Positions 37,371 through 45,972 of a stretch of 64,000 bases of DNA are shown one piece after another. The notes beneath the pieces are model-generated. The model had not been told where the DNA came from. It was given only the letters and a program-made list of their open reading frames with translations, and made no database searches. The stretch is from NCBI GenBank assembly GCA_016841205.1, contig JAENZP010000010.1:1-64000 (forward strand), read 5' to 3'. Source of the DNA: Desulfoscipio geothermicus (GTDB lineage: Bacteria > Bacillota > Desulfotomaculia > Desulfotomaculales > Desulfallaceae). Each line of letters opens with the position of its first letter. The stretch's first letter is position 1. Made by a program: the position numbers and the translations under genes.

Positions 37371-38700
37371 CGGAACCGGGGTGTTAGATACCACACCAAT
37401 CGACACGGCGATAACTGCAGCGAATGCGGCTAAAGTGGGCGTAGTGATCAGTGTTGATGGCACGGATGTATTACCGGGAACATACTGGGTAACACAGGCA
37501 GACAATGATGCCTTGGATGCTGCTATTGCCACAGCAACAGCAGCTAAAGGTACAGTAACAACAGCCCTGGAAGTGACAAATGCGGCAGCAGCATTGGATA
37601 TAGCAGTAGGCACCTACAATGCTGCGAAAGCAGACGGAACCAAGGCAGTATTTCCTGCTAAAACAGACAGCACGATATCCAATGATGTAGATACCTTGGG
37701 CCTGGTTGGTATAACTGCCGCATCAAGCGATGACACAGTAGCAACAGCAATAGTTAATACCGGCACAGGCAAAATTGACATCACCTCAGCGAAAGCAGGA
37801 ACAGCTACAATTACAGTTGCAAACGGATCGACACCGGCCCATAAGGCAATAATCGATGTAACGGTAGCAGCTGATGGGACAATCACTATCGGAACAATCA
37901 CAAAGTATGAAGATAAGAGCGATTTTTCTGTAGCATTAAATAACCCTGGTGACAAGTATGCAAAACAGGTCATTCAAGTAAAGATTGACAATGCAAAAAA
38001 TACTGCAGGGGAGAACTTGCAAGGGTTTAAGAGTGTTGTCATGAATTACAATAGCAATCCTGTTTTTGATTGGGATTTTAATTTTGTTGATGGGAGCACA
38101 ATTGTATCGATTCCTGCAACGACTTTTTGGGATGCAGCACCTGGAACATATCCATTGAATTTTAGTGTAGAAGATATAAGTGTAAACAAAAATCTTGATA
38201 TAGTGATAGCAGGTGCAATGCAACAATCAAGTGGCGGCGGTCCTTCTCCTTTCGAGTGCATGGGAGCATATAAAACAGTGCTCAGCGGAGTTTATTCCTC
38301 TAACGATACTGTTTCGGTGCCCACGGGACTTGTTGCTGCCGATACAATTGAATACAAAAGCATTGCAGATGATGATTTCGTAATCAAATTGGGTTTCACA
38401 AAAAATGCAGTGCCTGGTGACATCAACGATCCGTTATCAAAAATAAACCAGAATATCTCAAAAATAGGTCTATACAACCAAAATGATCCTCGTACAAAAA
38501 TTGATAGTTCTATTGCTCAAGTAGTAAGAATTGGAGACGGATCCACCGGCAACTGTTTTAGTGAAAGAGACAATATATTTGTATTAATCAACGACTTGCC
38601 TGATGGGGATTATTTCTTGAAATTGGATGCTGGAATTAAAGCGAATAATGACACTCTATACACATCAGAAGATAGTTATATCTTTTTTACAGAGAACTAA
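35902..38700 (+). CDS. Secreted protein with N-terminal dockerin pair, InlB repeat and shared module
   Basis: 932 aa from a TTG at 35902 after gaagggg; a GTG at 35872 would lengthen the leader. A signal peptide is followed by two dockerin-type calcium loops (DVNGDSTVNVLDVVKTLNIA and DVNDDGQVNVLDVVRIVNII). Dockerins are usually C-terminal, and none of the window's proteins shows a cohesin. Next come an InlB repeat, the shared 300-residue module, the FIVAR-like segment, a Big_2-like region and a C-terminal Ig-like module (KLDAGIKANNDTLYTSE). There is no SLH or membrane anchor, so attachment may use the dockerin. Confidence 0.78.
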   Translation: MHTKKIIYQSLVFSLFLTLVFLFTIVAAPNAEALNGDSTVVDRNKADVNGDSTVNVLDVVKTLNIALEKIQPSPEESYAADVNDDGQVNVLDVVRIVNIILGGGEEDPLTYTVTFDSNGGSAVDPITNITIGATITLPAAPTREGYTFDGWYTDNTTFANAFTEATPVTADVTVYAKWVAEAVYGSVTVSGTLADGATEQEVQAGNQTIVLTLQNATFAEDVASNETKRDALLAGLTAGRLYSEAYAGTGLLTGDQTTYDTVLSSLDAKGWTTANDQLEWAEVISAIDADPANIALNEDHTQVTITIPAVAGYDILFSQTVKATVPDDVLVGVADDLTAANPFLIDAVLGTLSWDGQNENDIVNGGKVITVTTTWPGGFANKIATLTSAGGKQTAFIDYFEAQSETDQWAKVKGSLYENQGAVVYNATVTPPTVTIKLPAVEDYNISDAQQIRYYFATGLTAQTDGGTGGTGASFPIGIAVPMISIDTSDGTGVLDTTPIDTAITAANAAKVGVVISVDGTDVLPGTYWVTQADNDALDAAIATATAAKGTVTTALEVTNAAAALDIAVGTYNAAKADGTKAVFPAKTDSTISNDVDTLGLVGITAASSDDTVATAIVNTGTGKIDITSAKAGTATITVANGSTPAHKAIIDVTVAADGTITIGTITKYEDKSDFSVALNNPGDKYAKQVIQVKIDNAKNTAGENLQGFKSVVMNYNSNPVFDWDFNFVDGSTIVSIPATTFWDAAPGTYPLNFSVEDISVNKNLDIVIAGAMQQSSGGGPSPFECMGAYKTVLSGVYSSNDTVSVPTGLVAADTIEYKSIADDDFVIKLGFTKNAVPGDINDPLSKINQNISKIGLYNQNDPRTKIDSSIAQVVRIGDGSTGNCFSERDNIFVLINDLPDGDYFLKLDAGIKANNDTLYTSEDSYIFFTEN

Positions 38701-38787
38701 AAACTATATTAGAAGATAATCTTCTTGTAAGCGGAAAATTAATAGGTGCTTATGTGATACCGAAGGAAGATTATTAGGTGTGTTTAA

Positions 38788-38838
38788 AGTAAGGAAGGTT
38801 TTTAGCTTGATTAGCTAAAAACCTTCCTTACTTTTTAT
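38788..38838 (+). terminator. Strong terminator of the surface-gene cluster
   Basis: A 19-bp perfect stem (agtaaggaaggtttttagc and its complement) with a short loop, followed by tttttattt. Confidence 0.92.
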
Positions 38839-39126
38839 TTATTGAGCTGATTTGCATATTTAAGGCTAAGCGCATCACTTACCAGCATTTTAATATCTAT
38901 GCGTATTATTAAACTGGCAGTCCGTGAATTGCACAAATGTTTCCCAGACCTTCAATTGCCAATGATGGGTTGCTGATTTCGTAGAGGGTGTTTTTACAAT
39001 TACACACGGACTGTTGGTGCTCAGTTGCCTGCCGCGTTACCTCAAAGTAAATGATGGTTATTTCGGTTGTTCTTAGGGTTACTGGTAGGAACAAAAATGT
39101 TCTTTTCAAGATTTCATGAAGATTAT
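38839..39126. other. Intergenic stretch with a doubtful minus-strand frame
   Basis: A 66-codon frame on the minus strand (38909-39109) has no ribosome site I trust and no recognised family. Its C-terminal LAIEGLGNICAIHGLPV is protein-like, so a remnant is possible. Nothing else is seen. Confidence 0.3.
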
Positions 39127-39153
39127 GCAGGAATTTAACTTCAATAGTCGAAA
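39127..39153 (+). promoter_or_regulatory. Sigma-H-like promoter, copy E
   Basis: GCAGGA, 17 bases, GAAAAT, 53 bases before leader E. The upstream region around it resembles copy A (both have atagtcgaaaat). Confidence 0.6.
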
Positions 39154-39179
39154 ATTTACCTAATAAAACACATTGTAAT

Positions 39180-39333
39180 CTCTCCGAGCCAGCTTACCTA
39201 AAGCCCTATGCTATGGTTGTTGGATGACAGGGTGTGCCGGGAAACCAGTGTGCCTTCCATTGTGAAAAGGAGAGCTGGGCTTGAAACTTCGCCGGGCCAG
39301 CTTTGTTTTTCGCAAAGTTGCCCCGGTTTTCTT
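39180..39333 (+). promoter_or_regulatory. Moco-like riboswitch candidate with terminator, copy E
   Basis: CTCTCC (39180-39185) pairs with GGAGAG (39269-39274). The core agggtgtg (39229-39236), cggGAAAcca, gtgccttcc and GAAAAGGAG is near-identical to copy A. A terminator (ccgggccagctttg with caaagttgccccgg, then ttttcttt) overlaps the false upstream start of the next ORF. Confidence 0.7.
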
Positions 39334-39356
39334 TAGACATTCAGGAGGCGGACACT

Positions 39357-41372
39357 ATGGAAACAGTCATTTTTTTTGCCCTATTAATTATTTCAGGAGG
39401 ATTTTTCTCTTATGAAGTCTACCGGCGCTACCTTTACACCAAACTGGGCAGGCTGGAAGATCGTTCTGACCATCCTTTCAGAAGGTTTATTTTTGTTCTC
39501 TCCAAATTATTCTATCATGAGAGAATAATGCAAAAGCCCATTTTTGGAATCCTGCACTTTTTTATCCTGTGGGGTTTTTTGGTTTTGCTGGCAGGCACGG
39601 TTAATATGGCTGAGGAATATCTTTTTGATTCCCGAATTACCTTTGTAGCTGATAGCCCGGCCTACCTGCTGGTTAAAGATATACTGGTTATTTTAATCAG
39701 CATATCGTGTGTTGGATTTTTGCTGCGCAGAACTATTTTTAAGCCCAAATGGCTGAAAAATACCCCTATCGCTTTCGTGATTGTTGTATTAATCCTGGTC
39801 ATTGCCATTTCTGAAGCTATGTTTCATGGAGTCCGGATTGCCCTGGGCGAAGGCGCCAACCTAGCCGGGGCAGCCCCTATATCGTCCGCTATCGCCGACT
39901 GGTTCGCAAATATGGATATGCACAGTGTGGAAAAATTGGGAACCCTATTTTTTTGGTCGCACTATCTGGCTGTGTTTGCTTTGTTTTTTATTATACCGAG
40001 TTCCAAGCACCTGCACCTGGTTTTCACTCCCTTCAATCTTTACTGGCATAAGCTTGAGCCCAAAGGCTCCCTTAGAAAGATCACGCTTAAGGGGGAAGAG
40101 CCCGTTGTTTACGGGGCCGAAAATGTGGAGGATTTTACTTGGAAACAGTTATTAGACGCCTATGCCTGCGTTAAATGCGGGCGCTGCGATGAAGTTTGTC
40201 CCTCTCACCAGAGCGGCGAGGCGCATAAACCAAAGCGGTTGAATGGCCGCTTGCGCAAGCAAATCGATAAAAGATCGCCCTTAATAATGAAGTACAGGGC
40301 GCTACCAGAAGCTTCGCGATACAGTAAAGCGACTGAAGACGAGCGAAAAATCCTGAAAAAAGTCATCAGTGGAGATGTTTTCGAAGACGAGTTTATCTGG
40401 AACTGTACCACTTGTGGGGTGTGCGTGGAAGTTTGCCCAATTTTTATCGAGCACACGGCCAGGCTATTCGAAATGCGCCGTTACATAGTCTCTGCTCAGC
40501 AGAACGTTCCTGAAACAGTGAGTAAAGCTTGTGCCGGTATAGAGCAGCAGGGCAATCCCTGGGGTATTGAGCCGGGTAATATCCATGATTGGGTTAGAGA
40601 ACTAGGGGCACCAACTCTGAATGAAAATCCCGGTGCACAGTGGCTATATTTCGTCGGCTGCGCCGGTTTATATGACGATCAGGCCAGGAAAACTACCACG
40701 GCTTTAATCAAGTTATTGAAACAGGCTGGCGTTGACTTTGCCGTTTGGGGCTATGACCAGCGATGCTGTGGCGATACAGCCCGTAGAATGGGGAATGAAC
40801 GGCTTTACCAAAAAATTGCTCAAGATAACATAGCTGCATGGAATAGCAAAGGCGTCAAAAAAATCATTACTGCTTGTCCCCATTGCTTTAATACCTTGAA
40901 GAATGAATATCCTCAGTTCGGCGCGGCGTATGAAGTCATGCACTACTCCGCCCTGCTAGCTGACCTTATGAAAAAGGGCAGCCTGAAGCCTGTTAATTAT
41001 CTTGATAAAATCGTTACTTACCACGATCCCTGTTATCTTGGCCGCTACAATGATATCTTTAACGAGCCGAGGGAAATTATAATGGCCATACCCGGCGTAC
41101 GGTTGGCTGAAATGCCCCGCTTTAGAAATCGCTCTTTCTGTTGCGGTGCCGGGGGAGGCCGGGCTTGGACCAAGGAAAAATCAGACAATGCCATCACTAA
41201 AAGTCGTACTGGTGAAGCCGTTGCCACCGGTGCGGAGGTAGTCTGTACAGCCTGTCCTTACTGTCTGACAGCTTTCTCGGAAGAACTCCTGGCTCAGGAG
41301 CATAAAAACGATGTCGTAGTAATGGATATTGCAGAAATTTTGGAAATGAGCTTAACAGGGGATGAAAAATGA
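39357..41372 (+). CDS. HdrD/DsrK-like membrane Fe-S oxidoreductase
   Basis: 671 aa from the ATG at 39357, correctly spaced after aggagg; earlier in-frame codons lie inside the leader terminator. The N-terminal 235 residues form a NarI-like cytochrome-b domain of about five helices with candidate heme His (ILHFFILWGF, FHGVR, FFWSHYLAVF). Then come two [4Fe-4S] motifs (CVKCGRCDEVCP at about 271-282, and CTTCGVCVEVCP) and two CCG domains (RCCGDTARRMG and FCCGAGGGRAW), the site that binds a noncubane cluster in HdrB/HdrD. It probably passes electrons between a membrane quinone pool and a soluble partner not found here. First gene of an operon under leader E. Confidence 0.85.
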   Translation: METVIFFALLIISGGFFSYEVYRRYLYTKLGRLEDRSDHPFRRFIFVLSKLFYHERIMQKPIFGILHFFILWGFLVLLAGTVNMAEEYLFDSRITFVADSPAYLLVKDILVILISISCVGFLLRRTIFKPKWLKNTPIAFVIVVLILVIAISEAMFHGVRIALGEGANLAGAAPISSAIADWFANMDMHSVEKLGTLFFWSHYLAVFALFFIIPSSKHLHLVFTPFNLYWHKLEPKGSLRKITLKGEEPVVYGAENVEDFTWKQLLDAYACVKCGRCDEVCPSHQSGEAHKPKRLNGRLRKQIDKRSPLIMKYRALPEASRYSKATEDERKILKKVISGDVFEDEFIWNCTTCGVCVEVCPIFIEHTARLFEMRRYIVSAQQNVPETVSKACAGIEQQGNPWGIEPGNIHDWVRELGAPTLNENPGAQWLYFVGCAGLYDDQARKTTTALIKLLKQAGVDFAVWGYDQRCCGDTARRMGNERLYQKIAQDNIAAWNSKGVKKIITACPHCFNTLKNEYPQFGAAYEVMHYSALLADLMKKGSLKPVNYLDKIVTYHDPCYLGRYNDIFNEPREIIMAIPGVRLAEMPRFRNRSFCCGAGGGRAWTKEKSDNAITKSRTGEAVATGAEVVCTACPYCLTAFSEELLAQEHKNDVVVMDIAEILEMSLTGDEK

Positions 41373-41421
41373 ATCTTATTAGGGCAAGGATAATAAAGTT
41401 ATTATAGCGGGGGGAAAACTT

Positions 41422-41673
41422 ATGAAAAATAAGGTCATCGAAGTTACCGTGAAATATATTAAAGAGATAGATGGTATTAAATATTTTACTGGGGACAGCA
41501 GTGTCGGTGAGGACCTGAACGCTACCGTTATTCTCGCCGAAGCTTGCCCTTTTTACAGAGAAGACGTGGATGAAGAGTTGTTTCTGGATGATGTAGTAAC
41601 TTGTTATAACTGCCGCTTTAGGCGGTGGGCCCATTTCGGATTCAGCTGTTATAAAGATTTTCCAGTTGGTTAA
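41422..41673 (+). CDS. Small CxxC protein of unknown function
   Basis: 83 aa, preceded by gcggggggaa. A beta-rich N-terminal half (IEVTVKYIKEIDGIKYF) is followed by a Cys cluster VVTCYNCRFRRWAHFGFSCY that could bind zinc or Fe-S with the upstream Cys in EACPFY. I do not recognise the family. It follows the Fe-S oxidoreductase by 49 bases on the same strand. Confidence 0.75.
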   Translation: MKNKVIEVTVKYIKEIDGIKYFTGDSSVGEDLNATVILAEACPFYREDVDEELFLDDVVTCYNCRFRRWAHFGFSCYKDFPVG

Positions 41674-41714
41674 GGATTATGCAAATTGAATAGATTTTTA
41701 GGGAGGTTTTAAAA

Positions 41715-42464
41715 TTGATACGGGTTTTAGTATGTGCTGATGATACGGACAGAATTGATAGTGATTGGGGTACCGGTGAACTGGTGTCCTTAATATCAGA
41801 TACTATGGAAGAACGCGGCTGGGGCAAGAGTCATGGAGTGACCCGGCACCAACTGCTTATTCATCCGGATATTCCGTATACCTCACATAACAGCTCAATG
41901 TGCTTTGCTGCAGATTTAAATGAAGCGGATCTGGATGCATTAACCGGTTACGCTGCCGAATTTTTAGCCAGAGAAAGTGCGTCGGGGTCTGATCCGGGCT
42001 TGTGCATAGCCGTTGCTGAGCGGGTTAAAGAGCCGGAACTGCTCATTGCTTTTGGCCGTAAAGCCAAGGATACTGTGGTAACCAAACAGGAGGCCTGTAG
42101 CCTGGCGCAGCAATTGGGCGTGCACCTTTCCGAACATGGCGGAACCGGGCAGGGGGTAATCGGGGCGCTTGCCGGGGTAGGCTTGCGTTTAAGCGGTAAT
42201 GACGGGCGCATGAAAGGCAAACTAAAACTAAAAAGCATTGATGGCATAGCCACTGTCGAAAGTATCCTTGCACAGGCTAATATTGATCTGGTAAAAAGCC
42301 TTGAAGGAGTTTTGCTGGCGAATAATGAACTGGTGAGGCTGGGAAATACGGTGAAGCCGGTCCTTCAAAATGGAAAATATGTACTGCTGGTAGCTCCCGT
42401 TGATGCCGGAGATAGCGGTGGTGCCTGGCAGACGCTCACAAAACAGCAATTGAAGGGATATTAA
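41715..42464 (+). CDS. TiaS-like (COG1571 N-terminal) domain protein
   Basis: 249 aa from a TTG start preceded by gggaggt. The N-terminus VLVCADDTDRIDSDWGTGEL and HPDIPYTSHNSSMCFAAD recall the catalytic domain of archaeal tRNA-Ile2 agmatidine synthetase TiaS (DDTD and a later IPYxTxN-type block). The RNA-binding OB-fold and zinc ribbon of real TiaS are absent, and bacteria do not need agmatidine, so the substrate here must differ. A conserved C-terminal part (LHEHGGTGQGVIGALAGVGL-like) is also present. Third gene under leader E. Confidence 0.6.
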   Translation: MIRVLVCADDTDRIDSDWGTGELVSLISDTMEERGWGKSHGVTRHQLLIHPDIPYTSHNSSMCFAADLNEADLDALTGYAAEFLARESASGSDPGLCIAVAERVKEPELLIAFGRKAKDTVVTKQEACSLAQQLGVHLSEHGGTGQGVIGALAGVGLRLSGNDGRMKGKLKLKSIDGIATVESILAQANIDLVKSLEGVLLANNELVRLGNTVKPVLQNGKYVLLVAPVDAGDSGGAWQTLTKQQLKGY

Positions 42465-42526
42465 GGAGATAATAAACGGTTGCACCGCGGGCAAAGTGAC
42501 GGTATGCTCCGACATTTCACCTCATT

Positions 42527-42576
42527 CAGATAAAAAATAAAGATCCGGTTGGCTAAAATTTAGCCAGCCGGATCTT
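42527..42576 (-). terminator. Terminator of the minus-strand glycosyltransferase gene
   Basis: A perfect stem of about 17 bp (aaagatccggttggcta with tagccagccggatcttt, one G-T pair). On the minus strand it is followed by tttattttttatctg. It may also stop the plus-strand operon. Confidence 0.85.
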
Positions 42577-42622
42577 TGCGTCCGCATGAAGGTGCCTTTG
42601 CAAAATGGATTGGGCTACCAGG

Positions 42623-43750
42623 TTAAGAAAAACCTGGTAATAATTTAAGTTGGCGCAGGGCATCCACAGGTTTGGTGTATGTTGGTGATATTCCGGCTGA
42701 TTTCAAGTAGGCTTTTGCTGCTGCTTCGACCTGTCCCATCCGTTCGAGGCAGCAGCCTTTGTAATACAAGGCCTGAAAACTGCCAACCCCTTTTAAGGTA
42801 AGGTGTTGCAAGTTCTCCTCACCCATCTCAAGGCATATCTCAAACTCTTCCAATGCCTCAGGATACATCTTCTTGGCATAGAGGATTACACCTTTATAAA
42901 AGCGCAAATCCACATAGTCCGGGTAAAGGGCGATGGCTCGTTCAATGCCCGGCCAAGCTCCTTCGTAGCTTCCCAGAGTAAGCAATATTGAGTATTTCAG
43001 ATTATACAGCAGTGATGGTGGCATAAGTTTGTTCTTTAGGAAAAGCATAATAGACTTGTTGACAAATTCAAAAGCTTTTTCATACTGCTGAGCACGGTAA
43101 TGTTCGTTGGCAATATAATAGTCAATCCACGGGTTATGGTCCTCCTTAGACAATTCTTCTTCAAGCATTTTGACATTGCGCTCAAGCTTTTTCTTGTTAA
43201 GTACCACAGGATCCATGTATCCATAATGATATACTTTAATGGGAATAGTTTTAATTTTTTGTACTTCCTCCGGAGTGAGTACCTGGTATGCGTTAAGTTT
43301 TTCATGTATTTTGTTCTCAAATCTAAACCCCAGGTGGTTGCGGAAGAGCCGGGGGTGCGCAGTATGAAACGTTTGGTCAGGGTCAGGCTCATTGCCATAG
43401 TAGTTAATCAAATGAATAGACAAAATTTTATTGTTTTCAAAACATAGAATATCCCGCAGCCTACAGGCATCCTCTTCGTTTACTTCTTCGTCAGCGTCCA
43501 GCCATAAAATCCAATCTCCTGTCGCAAACTCTAGGCCGTAGTTGCGGGCATCCGAAAAACTTCCGTTCCAGGAGAATTCATAAACTTGGGCACCATATGA
43601 TCGGCAGATCTCAATAGTCCGGTCTGAAGATCCCGTATCCACAATGATTATTTCATCCACGGTGTTCTTCACGCTGTTCAGGCACCGGCCGATATTTTCC
43701 TCTTCATTCCTCACAATCATGCACAACGATAGCCTGTTAAACCTTGACAA
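42623..43750 (-). CDS. Family 2 glycosyltransferase with TPR-like tail
   Basis: 375 aa, TTG start after gggaggaa. The GT-A domain (1-225) shows SLCMIVRNEEENIGRCLNSV, IIIVDTGSSDRTIEI and the metal-binding WILWLDADEEV. The C-terminal half has TPR-like helices (YEKAFEFVNKSI, YPEALEEFEICLEMG). Such proteins occur beside flagellin or exosporium glycoprotein genes. Here it is divergent from the collagen-like genes, which are plausible acceptors. Confidence 0.87.
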   Translation of the reverse strand: MSRFNRLSLCMIVRNEEENIGRCLNSVKNTVDEIIIVDTGSSDRTIEICRSYGAQVYEFSWNGSFSDARNYGLEFATGDWILWLDADEEVNEEDACRLRDILCFENNKILSIHLINYYGNEPDPDQTFHTAHPRLFRNHLGFRFENKIHEKLNAYQVLTPEEVQKIKTIPIKVYHYGYMDPVVLNKKKLERNVKMLEEELSKEDHNPWIDYYIANEHYRAQQYEKAFEFVNKSIMLFLKNKLMPPSLLYNLKYSILLTLGSYEGAWPGIERAIALYPDYVDLRFYKGVILYAKKMYPEALEEFEICLEMGEENLQHLTLKGVGSFQALYYKGCCLERMGQVEAAAKAYLKSAGISPTYTKPVDALRQLKLLPGFS

Positions 43751-43940
43751 CTTTTTTCCTCCCTGTCATGAGCCGTTTTCCCGTATATTTATTATTATTG
43801 ATTGAACCTGCCTAGTGTGCTGTTCTTTAATGTTGCATGGTTGGTAATTTTATTTAATAATTACAAAAAAAAACATATATTCAATCACCTTCCACGATGC
43901 TGTGAATATTATGGAGTATATTTTAGAAAGGAGAGTATAT

Positions 43941-44774
<834 letters not shown>

Positions 44775-44833
44775 CAATGTTCAAATTTTTTAAGCATAGG
44801 TCTAAAGTGAATTCAATAAAAAGGAGAGTTTAT

Positions 44834-45667
<834 letters not shown>

Positions 45668-45727
45668 CAATGTTCAAATTTTTTAAGCATAGCCTAAAGT
45701 GAATTCAATAAACTTGATAAATTTTTA

Positions 45728-45757
45728 GCCCTCATTTTATGAGGGCATTTTTTTTAT
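45728..45757 (+). terminator. Terminator after the collagen-like genes
   Basis: Stem gccctcat/atgagggc with loop ttt, followed by eight Ts. Confidence 0.9.
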
Positions 45758-45972
45758 GGAAACAACCGCACTCATTTAGATTAAAACACCCTTAACATGT
45801 GAGAATTAAAATTCGGCCTGGAAAAGAAAAAGAATACAACGTTGTTTGGGGGATAAGAACAAATCAGTGACACTCTTAACAACAACAATTAATAGTATGA
45901 TTGTATATCTTTATTAAAAAAGGTTAACTTGGTGCCATATTTAATAGGAATGTAAGGATTGAGGTGAAATAA

